From Spirogloea muscicola (taxonomy: Eukaryota; Streptophyta; Zygnematophyceae; Spirogloeales; Spirogloeaceae), in NCBI GenBank assembly GCA_009602725.1, contig WELB01000078.1, forward strand, positions 388,786-435,911: a DNA stretch of 47,126 bases, written 5' to 3'. A program made the position numbers and the translations under genes. Numbering within the stretch: position 1 is the stretch's first letter; every line of letters begins with the position of its first letter. This document shows, piece after piece, positions 10,998-21,900 of this stretch. The notes beneath the pieces were generated by a model that was given only the letters and a program-made list of their open reading frames with translations, searched no databases and had not been told where the DNA came from.

Positions 10998-13221
10998 CTA
11001 AGTGGGCAGCCCACTGGGATGCAGCACCGGAGGGCCCGGCGGGCTCAGGGCCTGGCCCTTGGCGGATGCGCCACTGCATGTCGTCGTGTCCCAGAGCATG
11101 CCATCCGCGGGAGGGTCTACCAGAGCTTGCCAGATGATGCCCCCAAGCTCGCCGTCCTCCTGGTCAACAAACCCGTGCGCGGCCGTCAGGCCCCCAGAGT
11201 GCAACTGCGCAACGATACAGGTGACACTGAAGTGTGAGAACAGAGCTCCAGAAGCCGAAGTTGCATCAGATACAAGCACCCGGCTAAGAGTTCAGCTGAG
11301 AGAGCCACTCTCAATCAAAAGGGCCAAGAACACGGAAGACAGCTACTTTGACAGTAACTTCTCATGAAGGGGAGCTTGAAATCAGCAAGCCTGACGTTGA
11401 GCATAAGAAGCCAAGTAGCAAGGCCGGCGACTGGCCTGTGTCGGCAGATTGATTTGGTCTGCGGGCGAGCCCAAGGGCAGCGCCCGGAGCGTAGGCTGCT
11501 CCATGGCGGCAGCACTTGCTGAGAACGAGGTGGTGCTGCTGTGACACTGGGACTCAAAGGACAGCTTCCCATCGCCAGCGCTGCACTCGAACACGCCACA
11601 GCCACTCCTACCGCTTCCCGTGGTGTCCTGGATGCCAGATGTGCAGCTGACCTCTGCCGCCTGCCTGTTCGCTCTCGTGGGGCTTGATGTCGAAGCTTGG
11701 GGCCTCTCAAGCTCCTGAGAAGCCGACAGCCGCGCAATGGTCATAAGTTGCAGGTTGTGCAACTTTTTATATTTGCTAAGTGCTTTCAATTCATGACTTT
11801 CTGACTACGCTTCGATGCACCTTTGTAGCGAACCCTGCATGCCCGCTTTTGCGAGCAATATCAACAGCTGCAGATTGCGGCCAAGTTGTAGACCACGATC
11901 AGACCTCTCGTCCAGTGACCAAGTATGGCCACAGGCTGGCATCTGCGCCCATGTCCTCCTTCTGCTGCTGGAAAGCAAGGCCAGCTTTCGAAGATGGATT
12001 GCCTGCGGAGTTCACAAAACATGCAGACCAAGTCACGGCCGCGCCTTGAGCAGGACCGTGGCAGCTGGTACTTTGACGCGGAACGGATGCCATAGCCACA
12101 TAGGAACGCTGCAGCGTGTCAGAGCACTCACAGAGCATGTCGGAGGAGGCCATGGGAGTGGGTTGCCTGGAACTCGAGGTGCCCTGGTCCGGCCACAAGT
12201 TGGATGCGGCCCAGCCGCCGCCGCAGCCGCCACCAGTCGGCGGCCACAGGGCCATCGAGTGCCGGCCCTGGGCTGGTGAGCCAGCCGAGGAGTGCGCGCA
12301 AGTCGTTATGCTCTTGGACGCTCCGACAGCGCCGTCATCCTTTTCCAAGCTGTCATCCGAGTCGTCGTCGCCACTGGAGACGCCCTCCTCACTGAGCGCG
12401 CCGCGCCTCGGGCACAGCAGCAGGAGCTGGCGCTCCTGGCCATCGAGGCCGTACCCATAGCTCGCGACGCGCCGCAGGACAGGCCGGTCGAGCAGGAGGC
12501 CCGTCTGGCCAAAGTCGGCGCTCGGCGATCGCAGCATGCCGCTGGTTAGGCCGACGTCCATGGTCACGATCGGCGACAGGTTGTCCACCAGCGAGTCGCC
12601 GGCGGCGCTGTCGGTCTCCTCCTCGGCTGCCTCTTCCCCCAGCCACAGACGGGAGACCGCGGCATGCGTCCGCGTGGCCGCCGAGCGCTTGCGGGAGGAC
12701 GCCCCTGCCGTCGGCCGGAAGCCTGCGACCAGGCAAGACCAGCAGGGCGACTCAGCACCACCAAGTCGCAGTCTTGAGCACGAGTTGCACTGCACCTTAG
12801 CCACAACTGCTCGACCGCGAGAACCGTGCCCAGTTTGAGGTCACCGATACAGCAAACGTGCGAGCTCATGACCATCGGCCAGGAGCACAAGCACCTCGGT
12901 AAGTCCTGAGCGTAGGCGCTGCCGCAGCGGTGTGAGTGGCGGTGCGCAATGGTAGCTAGAGCCAGCCCCAGCCAAGGCCTTTGTGGTGGAGATGGAGTCG
13001 CCTGACCTGCTGAGTGCCTGGCCTCGGGCTTGACAGCGCCGAGGCGGCTCTCAGACGAGGCCCGCACCATGGCCGGCTTTGGCGCCGCCGGCGACTCCAC
13101 GCCCTCAGCTCGCAGCGCGGCGCCGGCGGCGCCAGCCTTGCCATGCAGCCGCTTCTTGCTCGGCGGCGAGGCGGTGGCGACGGCGGCAGGAGCGGAGGAG
13201 GGCTTGGGCGGCGGCGCGGCC
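10998..13221 (-). CDS. Unknown protein with CxxC...CxxC segment, 5' end in gap
   Basis: I do not recognise this protein. Candidate exons, in order: 13221 (gap edge) to about 13010; about 12820 to 11906; about 11723 to about 11385; about 11235 to 10998. The first junction is phase-consistent (donor GCAG/GTCAGG, acceptor GAGCAG/TTGTGG), as is the second (GAGAG/GTCTGA to CTTCTCAG/GAGCTT). The third is unresolved. Exons are GC3-rich. The N-terminal part is Pro/Ala/Lys-rich and looks disordered. It is followed by VQCNSCSRLRL and then CWSCLVAG, a CxxC-x10-CxxC spacing that could be a small zinc ribbon or a degenerate CW-type finger. A basic stretch (SSRKRSAATR), an acidic stretch (SGDDDSDDSLEKDD) and a Ser-rich region follow. 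A nuclear regulatory protein is a guess. Confidence 0.5.
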
Positions 13222-13672
13222 NNNNNNNNNNNNNNNNNNNNNNNNNNNNNNNNNNNNNNNNNNNNNNNNNNNNNNNNNNNNNNNNNNNNNNNNNNNNNNN
13301 NNNNNNNNNNNNNNNNNNNNNNNNNNNNNNNNNNNNNNNNNNNNNNNNNNNNNNNNNNNNNNNNNNNNNNNNNNNNNNNNNNNNNNNNNNNNNNNNNNNN
13401 NNNNNNNNNNNNNNNNNNNNNNNNNNNNNNNNNNNNNNNNNNNNNNNNNNNNNNNNNNNNNNNNNNNNNNNNNNNNNNNNNNNNNNNNNNNNNNNNNNNN
13501 NNNNNNNNNNNNNNNNNNNNNNNNNNNNNNNNNNNNNNNNNNNNNNNNNNNNNNNNNNNNNNNNNNNNNNNNNNNNNNNNNNNNNNNNNNNNNNNNNNNN
13601 NNNNNNNNNNNNNNNNNNNNNNNNNNNNNNNNNNNNNNNNNNNNNNNNNNNNNNNNNNNNNNNNNNNNNNNN
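13222..13672. other. Assembly gap (451 N)
   Basis: Unsequenced stretch in very GC-rich DNA. It probably hides the 5' end of the minus-strand unknown gene. Frames spanning it are meaningless. Confidence 0.99.
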
Positions 13673-14370
13673 GGGCGACGCCGCGGCGCGCGCGGAGCGG
13701 GCGGGCTAGCGGGCGGCCATGGCGGCCATAGCCGCGCGGCGCGCGAGCTCGGGGAGGGGAAGGGGGGAGGCGGCGCCGGGCCAGCCGCGGGGGTAACTGC
13801 GGGTAAGGCGGCCTGGTTCACCTCCAATCGGGCCCCTTAACCGCCGGTTGAGGGGGCTGCTGGCGTCAAAGAGACTTCCATTAGGGGCGAGGGAAGGCCC
13901 GCCCGCCGTCTCCGGGGCTTGGGCGCGCCATCCGGGCCGGCCCTAACTGCCGGTTACGCCGGCAATCAGTGGCTCCGCCCGGGCACCCCCGAAGAAGATG
14001 ATAGTCCAGCCGCGGGCGGGGGGCGGGGCCACCAAACGTGCCGGGGCCAGCGCCCTGCGGGGGAGGTGAGCCGCATCAAGCGCACCCCCGGGAAAGGGCT
14101 ACGAGCGGCGTGAATTTCTCGAGGCATTCGCCCACGGAATGGACCCCCATCGAACGTGGGGAGCCCGCCCAGGGCGCGCCCCGCGGATCCCATTGGTTCC
14201 GCGTGTCCCGGCTTGCTTATTTGTCGGCCTGCCATTGGCGGAACCCGCTGCGCCGACGTGGGCCGGTCGCGCCACCCACTCCCCACCATGGAAGCTTCCC
14301 CGCCCTCCGTCCCGGCGCTGCCACTTGCCGCGGCCGCCATGGCGCCAGTTCCGCCCCCGCCAGCGGGCTC
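13673..14370. other. Very GC-rich stretch, possible promoter region
   Basis: CpG-dense DNA next to the gap, with ATG-containing GCCGCCATGGC motifs on the minus strand at about 13718-13730. It could be the 5' region of the unknown minus-strand gene. Long frames exist on all strands, including 188 aa on the minus strand at 13966-14532. They run into repeat sequence and have no domain, so I do not call a gene. Confidence 0.4.
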
Positions 14371-14660
14371 CCCCTCCATTCCTATGGCCCGGCCTCTCAC
14401 AGCCAGTGCCCTCCACTGGGGAGGTTGAGCACCCAGTGGCCACTTGACCTGAGTCGCTGTGTGCTTCAGCGCTTTCCTGGCCCAGTTACTCCTTTTCTGC
14501 TGGCCAATCACAGCCATCGCTTTGTCGAGCAAGACTCGTCCACCAGAGGGCGATGGCTCTCAGTCCTTAGCACTCCGGCTCCTTCAGACCTTGTCCATTC
14601 CTTTGGGCTGGCCTCTCCCAGCCACCAGGCAATCTGGCCGCGCTTGCTCGATGGCTGTAA
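14371..14660 (+). repeat. Three consecutive hairpin-repeat copies
   Basis: Plus-strand copies at about 14385-14430 (GGCCTCTCACAGCCAGTGCC), 14490-14535 (CTGGCCAATCACAGCCATCGC) and 14575-14650. The last is a good copy of the short element whose insertion with a target duplication is seen at 41.1 kb: CTTCAGACCTTGTCC, GGGCTGGCCTCTCCCAGCC, CAATCTGGCCGCGCTTGC. Confidence 0.75.
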
Positions 14661-14701
14661 ATGAACAACGTATATTGGGAGAAACTGTTTCTCTCTCCTG
14701 T

Positions 14702-15125
14702 AGCTGCAGCAATACTCTGACTACCCCCGCAGTGATCAACTCCTACCAGCCGTTATTCGTGCCTTTGGCTGCATGGGTCCTCGTTTCCATGCGCTACTTG
14801 AGAACATTGCGAGTCTAAAGTATGCACGGCGTGAGGATATGCTTCCAGCCCAGATGGGCATGCCGGCAGCCTTATTTGTCGTCTATGCGTGACGGTCGCG
14901 CGTCAGCCTGTTTGCAGCGCCCTCAGGCTCATGCGTTGCACCAGAAAGCTGGTCAAAGTCCAGCTGGTGACACAAGGGCTTGTCAATTGCCGCCTGATAT
15001 TCAGGCAGCAGTTTGGCGATCCCTCTGCGCTGACTCGTGGTCACGGAGCGGTCAACAGCTTAGCAGCAGGTGACGTCCATCTGTCAATGTGCTTGCCTTT
15101 GTACTTGGCCACTCAGGCCCTCCAT
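14702..15125 (+). mobile_element. Family A non-LTR retrotransposon C-terminal fragment (decayed)
   Basis: Collinear with the family A copies at 40.1-39.8 kb (-) and 46.3-46.7 kb (+). The translation reads through LLPAVIRAFGCMGPRF and MGMPAALF, then meets a stop and frame shifts. The copy continues through CACCAGAAAGCTGG and ends near GTGCTTGCCTTTGTACTTGG. The terminal LTRGY-stop is mutated (TACTGA has become CACGGA). Confidence 0.85.
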
Positions 15126-16081
15126 TACTGAATGCACACTCCATTTCCTGTGCCTCCCCCCCCTCGTTGCATGCCCCCGCAGCCGCCTGTCACGCATCTC
15201 CCAGCCGACTGAACCCACTCTCACGACCGTCACCGCGTCGCCTCCCTTGCTCCTTTACGGCATCTTGCGGTAGCTCCCCAGGGACTGCCAATTGAGTCCG
15301 TCTTGTCGCAGCCGCTCCGCACGCCGATGCGGGCCTCTTGTTGGACTGGCAATACTTTGCCACTTTCTCGTCCATTCTTTCGCAGCTGGGCCCTCACAGC
15401 ACTGCATCTTTCGAGAGCCCCACTCCTCTCTCATACATTCATGGCAATGCCACAAGTTGCACCCCTTCATGGACATGATGGGCTCGTCAACTCTCTCTAG
15501 GTTCTTGCCGTGGTTTTTCTCATTATCATGTTGTCTGGATCTTATCTCTCATACCTCTCTTTGGGCTCTGCCAGTCACCGGCCCAATGCATACCACAGGA
15601 GAAGGTCGCACACTGTAGGCTGGGAGATTAGCCAAAGCAAGTGCTAGGAGATGCCAGACTTGGGAGACCGACGTGAGCGGCCAGCTCCCCCAAGCAGTCA
15701 CGTAAGTCCAATGCATCTTTGAGTGGACCCCTGCCGCACAGTTTTACAATGCAGCTGGCAACCTGCCAACCAGGCTGCTCTAGGGAGTGCTGGCATCCTC
15801 GATTTGCCACAACAAACTAGTCCGACCATGGCATTTTGGGATTGAAGGTAACCCACCAGATGAGCACGAGGTTGGCAACATGGAAGGACCACGTGGGAGG
15901 GGCGCCCAGCATGAATTGCTGCCAGCGCAAGCAAGCAAGCAGGGGGGTCAGCACTGATGTCGCGCCTTAGCATTGTCCAGTAGCCACCCGGAATTCCAGA
16001 GAAGGGTATAGTTCATGTCCAAGCACTGATGACTGACGGTATCAATGAGAGGCCCATGACCAATTACTTAAGAGCTTGCAT
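15126..16081. other. No supported gene
   Basis: Several frames of 60-110 aa on both strands with no domain and no consistent splice structure. Nothing recognisable. Confidence 0.4.
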
Positions 16082-16848
16082 TCATGCCATACTAGCTGCC
16101 AGCGCAAGCAGCTTCTGACTACGCTCTTCCTGCTGCAACCCGCGGCTTTCCTGTGGCCTGGAAGCGAAGAACTCTGCCGAGTGCTGTCGGCGCATTGATC
16201 TCAACTTTGATGCAACGGCGGGGGCAGCGGCAGCTTGCCTGGTGCTTTCGGAGCTGCCGCACGTAGGCGGTGCGTTCCTGCTCGGACAGAAACTCATGCT
16301 CCTCGGGCCGCTTGAGGCCCTTGGCCAGCGTGGCCGCCGGCGGGCGATGGAAGGGCATCTTGTTGGCCCACGACGTCTGGGGCCGCCCGAGCCGCTGCAC
16401 GCCGCTCAGCCACGCCCCTGGCCACCGCCGCAGTAGCTTGTTTCAGTCTCTCAGCAGCCTCTTGATCACGTTCTTCTGCATCATGCTTAAGATTGTCTCG
16501 CTGCGATCGTCTATAGCCGCCATCGCCGGCGACGGCAAGCGGCACTGGTTTTGTGAGGCAAGGAGGACGACCCCGGCGCAGCCTGGCGGCCAGGGCCAGC
16601 AGAGGCCTGCTAGCTCATCTGGACGCCCAGCAAAGCGCCAACCAGAACCCACTAGCCCGCCTCCCCTCGGCCTGCTCACCAGCACTCCGCACGGCCGCCT
16701 GGACGTCCGCCAGCTCCACCAGCGGCAGCCGCACACCGGCGCCGGGCTCCATGGCGGTGCCGCCACCGCTGGCGCCGACGGCGGCCGTGGCAGCCTCCCA
16801 GCCACCAGCACGCTGCCCGCTACCCGCTGCGGCGGCCGCCAGCGCCAC
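16082..16848 (-). pseudogene. Possible gene or pseudogene, coiled-coil-like, broken in frame
   Basis: Unknown protein. Reading leftward: a Gly/Ala-rich start (16848) leads to LPLVELADVQAAVRSA. A phase-consistent intron is possible (donor GCTG/GTGAGC at about 16670, acceptor AACCAG/TGCCGC at about 16540). A charged, helix-like segment follows (RSQRDNLKHDAEERDQEAAE). A strongly GC3-biased segment containing MPFHRPPAATLAKGLKRPEE and FLSEQERTAYVRQLRKH is in another frame. A tail ending LLALAASMA-stop (16082) is in the third frame. Codon bias says each segment is or was coding. The two frame changes have no convincing intron, so assembly indels in GC-rich DNA or a decayed gene are equally possible. 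Confidence 0.4.
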
Positions 16849-16989
16849 GCCTGGATTCTCGCACCGCCGCTGATGGCCGTCGCAATGGCGGGCTCCCTAA
16901 TTGCGCCAGACCCTCGCCGGCGACGACAGCGACGGCGGCGGCAGTGCTCATGGATGCCAGCCTAGATGTAGGCCCTGAAGCTAGGAAGC

Positions 16990-17780
16990 CCTATGACGCT
17001 GTTGGGCTGGCTGTTTCCAGCCCCTGTCCTCAATGGGCGAGCCCTTCGTTCCCTTCGTAGCTGCTTAGCGCCTTTTAGGCCCCTCCGTCATTTGGCCCCT
17101 TCGAACCTTTGTCAATTCTCTTCGGGCTGGCTTTTAACAGCCCTTGCCCCCATTGGGAGTGCCACTTCTCTGACGTTGAAAACCCAGTCGCTCTGACCTG
17201 AGGCTGCTTAGCAGGGGTTACTGTGTACTGCGTAGCTGCTTAGTTTCTTCCTATGCTTGTTTTTCTTAGTGCTTCCCCTGGCCCCTTCTCGTCTTTCATT
17301 CATTCTTTTTTGGGCTGGCTTTTTCCAGCCCCTATCCTCAATGGGCGAGCCCTTCTTCTTCTGTCCCTTTGTCCTTGCCCCTTGTCCTCTGTCCTTTCTT
17401 GCAGCATTCGGGTTGGCCTTCACAGCAAGCGCGGCCAGAGTAAGTGGTGGCTGGGAGAGGCCAGCCCAAAGGAATGGACAAGGTCTGAAGGAGCCGGAGT
17501 GCTCAGGACAGCGAGATCCGGGCCACCTTGGGTCCAACAGAACGAAGGCAAGAACAGCGCTTCCGACTTGACTGGTGGCTGTGAGAGGCCAGCCCAAAAG
17601 AACGTACAAGGTCGGAGGGGCCAGATGGCGAAGGAAAGAAGTAGCTGCTCCAAATGGGGAATGGAGTGTGTATCAAGTGATGGGGGGGGCGATGGCTGTG
17701 AAAAGCCAGCCCACAATTTTTGGAGAAAGACCTCTGCTAAGGTAAGGCGATGGCTGCGAGAGTCAGCCCGAGTCAAAGGG
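16990..17780. repeat. Dense array of hairpin repeats in both orientations
   Basis: Plus-strand copies at about 16998-17055, 17095-17170, 17235-17360 and 17400-17440. Minus-strand copies at about 17445-17500, 17568-17635 and 17690-17720. The 17195-17222 segment carries the coding end CTGAGGCTGCTTAGCAGG then GGTTACTGT, that is the SDLRLLSRGY signature with the stop codon mutated. These are piled-up retrotransposon tails. Confidence 0.8.
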
Positions 17781-18973
17781 AATCATCTGAAGACGACGGA
17801 AAGCATAGTGACAAAGGGAGTCAAGGTTCAGAACTCCAGGTTTCTGGCCACAGTGCGCCACTCGCAAAGCTCAGTGGAGCCTTGGCAGCTTAATTATGTC
17901 CATGGCCGGCTGATGACGGCCAACAGCGACTGAATGTCCATTCTTCTAGGGAGGCGCTCGTTTAGAAGGAGGCGGTAGCTTGGAAAGAGAGAAGCAGCTG
18001 CTTAAAAGGGTGCGACGGCTATGAAAAGACTAGAATCGGACTAAGTCGAGGGGAAATTGATAGGAAGGAGTGGCAAGGCGCCAGGGAGAGTAGCAATTCC
18101 AGAAGGAAACAGTAAGAGGTCTGCTTAGTATAATCTCGAGAGAAGCCAAGTGGTTCCTCCATGTGGACAGATGGGCCACCTCTGTGAGCGGTCAGCCTAG
18201 CCAAAGAATAAATGGATAGTTGGGGGCTATTGGGAGGCTGGCACAGCAACTTGACCGACCACAACTTACCAACTCCACTAGCACGGTAGCTGTAAGACAG
18301 CCTGACGTCAGGCACACTGGTGCAGGCGAGAGAGCCCCCCACGACGACCGTTAGTGGCCCTTCGCGCTCTCTCATTGCATAAGCTCACCCCTTTTTAGGC
18401 AGTGAGCACGTCCAACCACATCCATGCACAGAACTCCCCTGTCAAAACTGCTGGGCTATCACTCGAGCAGGCCCTGTGAGTCTATTTGCATCGAGTCAGA
18501 TCCGCACTCTGGACCTTACTCCTGTGCTGTGTCAAGTCATCTGAAACGCAAGCAACAAGCCAGCCGCGCCTCCAAAAGATTGCCGTGTTATGCATGAACA
18601 CGCACACTTGCTGCTAATGCTGACTGGGGCTTTTCAAGCGCCAGTGTGGTGCCTGCAACCTCTCCAGAGCTCCATCATGCGTGGCCCTCTATAATGAAAG
18701 AATACTCTAAGTCTATGGTGCCTCACACCACAAAATTGACATCAGGGTGTGACTGGGAGCTGTGCATAATACTAAAAGGTATTGCACATCTTGCAGCGCC
18801 TCCTAGATCTAACAAACTTGCGGCTGCAGAAGTGGTGGCCTACACCTCAAGAAGAGGCTTATCTGCTTCCCCAAAGGTCACCTCCCGCACCTGCAGCCAC
18901 GTGGGGAAACTTATGGAGGATACTCACAGGATGCAGAGAAGCAATTGAGATCTTAAGATACACTTCCAAATGC
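17781..18973. other. Intergenic region downstream of DWF1
   Basis: Only short frames (up to about 118 aa) with no domain. It should contain the 3' UTR of DWF1 at its right edge. Nothing else identified. Confidence 0.45.
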
Positions 18974-21900
18974 TCAATCCCTTTGCTTCCTCAGTCTCCT
19001 GCAAGCCGTCCATGTCAGTGGAAAGAGAGGTGATACCTTCTGCTCCTCTTGGAGGACCTCAGCTTCAGTCTTTTTGCCCTTTTTAGACTTGTAGTAGATG
19101 CCCATGAATGTGCCGACGGCGTTGTACTTTTCCCGGCAGCTAGCATAGAGTTGAATATTGAACATCCGCCAAAAATCGCGCTCGCTCAGCTCTGTAACCG
19201 CATATAGGGCCTGCAACCCAAATCACAGCATGTATGGACAATGCAGTCATGGACTTACCCATGAGGCAACCAAGCGTTGAGACTGCATTTGAGTAGTACA
19301 CTAGAATAGTACGCCTGTCCATGCAAGGCACGTAAAGTACCTGGAAGGAGTAAGAGTCAATGAGGAACTGCTCCATGCGGTCTACTGCGGCACAGCCATC
19401 ATATTCTTCTCCTCTCAAAACGGGTCCTGGGGCATAATAAACTCCAATGTCTGTCCACATCTGTGCGTACTTCGTATCCCCCTGTCTGTTATGCTTCTCA
19501 AAGTCTGGCTCGGGACCAATAAGTCCCCTTATCGGTGTTTTGAAGAGCCTGTGAGGGCATAGCCATATGGGGTAGACCTGCAAACATCCAATGTGGAACG
19601 TCTGAGCAGGTAAGTAATACATCCTGGTTCGCACTGGCTTCAGAGCAGCTTCTGCTCTGAGGAGCTTGCAAGCTGCTCCCTCAAATCAGAGATATATTTC
19701 CAGTGTGTCTCTATGGCAGTCACGAGATTCCAGTATGAACCTGTGAATATTTCTACAACATGAGCATATACAAGTGCCCTTCACACATCTTGCACGCATA
19801 AAGGAAAAGAGAATCTCGAGACCTAAGTGAAACATAACATCCTCAATTGCTTCTGAGCTCTTTAGTACCTCATATTCGCGGTCACAAAATTCAAGTGCAT
19901 CAGCAATCTTGTATATGGGAACCAGTAGATCTTGGCACATATGACGCTCATGATAGTAATTCCGAATGGCCTCTCCCTGTACCATTGCCAATGTACCACA
20001 TGTAAGCTAGCAAGCAAACTAGCAAGCCCTTGTTGAACAACATCCATTGTCCGTCTTTCAGACCAAGCCAAGTAAGCTGTCCTTGATGAATGGGTAAGAG
20101 CTGTACAACATCTTCAAGTATACATCTGGATAGATTTTGGGACATCAATGAGCTCAATCACTCATCACTGATGTCTATCCTCGGTGTGCATATGTAGTAC
20201 CTGCGTGAGCTTGAGAAAGGAGACCTTAGGAGGCATCATCCAACCGAGGAAGAGGCGGAAGAGAAAATTGTCACCCATAGGCAAGATCAACTTGCCCTCC
20301 CAGTATAAGGACCTGCAGGGCACTCTTGCTGGTCAGGCATGAAGCCCTTGTGTTCTTCTGGTGCTTGAAAGACGAGAAAACAATATGATCTGACAAACTG
20401 GATAAAGACCAAGGTGCACACAGGCATCTGACTGATGAAGTTTAAAGTGTTACAGTGCAACAGTGCACAAGGATAAGGTGCAGGTTCTTATATGTCATGC
20501 AGCAGCATGCTGGATTGAAGGGTTCTGCTCAGCAACTAGACTTCAGCGCCTTTGAGATTTGAGTGCACAAGATGCATCAGGCTAGGACTAATGGGCTGAG
20601 ATTCCTTGCACCTGGTATGGCGATGGTAATACTGCCGCGTAGGTATATACTCAACAAATTCCCCTCTCTGCCAGTCAGATGGGTCCCATGAGCCAATCCC
20701 AGACGGCAAACCTAAACCATGCTGAAACTATTGAAAGTTCCCTTTACAGTAGCACACGTGCATACAGGTTAATAATGGAAGAACAAGATCAAGCAATATC
20801 AAAACCTAGACGAATACTATCTGCTACCTTGAGCGCGGTGGCGGCATGCTGATAAAACCACGGCTTCCACCACCATCCGCAGCTGTTGACCTTGTTACCC
20901 CTCTGCTTGGCCTCGGCTGTGCTTGCATATCTGCCTGTCATCATCACCCCTTCAGTGGCCGTGTAGATCATGCCCTCCACAAAGTCAGGAACCTGCGCAA
21001 GGTGGTATCCAAACTGATGACCTGCATCAATTCATAGACACAGGAGATTTGAATCCAAAAAAGCAATGTTCCAATCTAGAGCCTCTTGTTCTGGCAGGCA
21101 GAAGCAGGTCAGAGACTTCCGCTGTCAGCATCAAAGATCACTTGCTACAAGTACATAGAATCCGCAACTGAGACAAACATGCTTGCCTTGGCAGGGTTGT
21201 CCTGATCCCTGTCACGGGGACAAAATGAATTGATGTAGGCCTGCGACATTTCTCGCAGACTGCCCCTCACAGGTGTGTAAGTCAGCTTCATGTAAGGCTT
21301 GACACTGATCATCTTGATCTCTGCAGCAACCAGAAAGCCTAGAGTCCCCTGTCATTGTGATGAAGATGGACAAAGTTAGAACAGAGTGGTGAACGTTGGA
21401 CAATAATGTAGTAACTAAGATTTCTACCGCAGCATACTTTTTGCTGGATGCTCAAAGTCAGGCCATCAAATGAGAAGAAGACCAACACCTGCGACCATGG
21501 GATGGCGTAGAAAAGATCGGCGAACTCATTATCCTTGGTAGCTCGCACAAGTCTTCCATCCGCTAAAACTATCTCATAAGCAATGACAGTGTCTGAAAAG
21601 CCAACCAGACGTGCAGGAATTATTGGCACATGGACATCCAGTCATGAGCTTTAGATTTGCCCAATGCTTCACGTGGTCTGCATGCAAGCTTTCACCTGTG
21701 AATAACCCATAGATGTGTGAGCTCCCCTCAATGCCGTAGCCATTGATCAAGCCCCCGACGGTCAAATCGTCAAGTTCTGTAAGGGCAACCGGCAGCAGCA
21801 TAGGTTAAGCAGCGTAAAGCAGCAAGGTCACCAGCCTTGATTGATGACCAATCGGCTTGCTACAGATGTCATGAACTTATCAAGTGAGACTCAGTATATT

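Noticed and set aside
13014-13840. Frames of about 240 codons spanning the N gap
   Set aside because: Most of the translation is unknown sequence; the flanks disagree in composition.
13966-14532. 188-codon minus-strand frame
   Set aside because: Runs through hairpin-repeat copies, with Gly/Arg-rich low-complexity translation.
18974-19022. 38-nt intron near the end of DWF1 (GTATCACC...TTGCAG)
   Set aside because: Would give an ETEEAKG continuation resembling a family tail, but the intron would be shorter than any other here; left as an alternative to the TGA at 18974.
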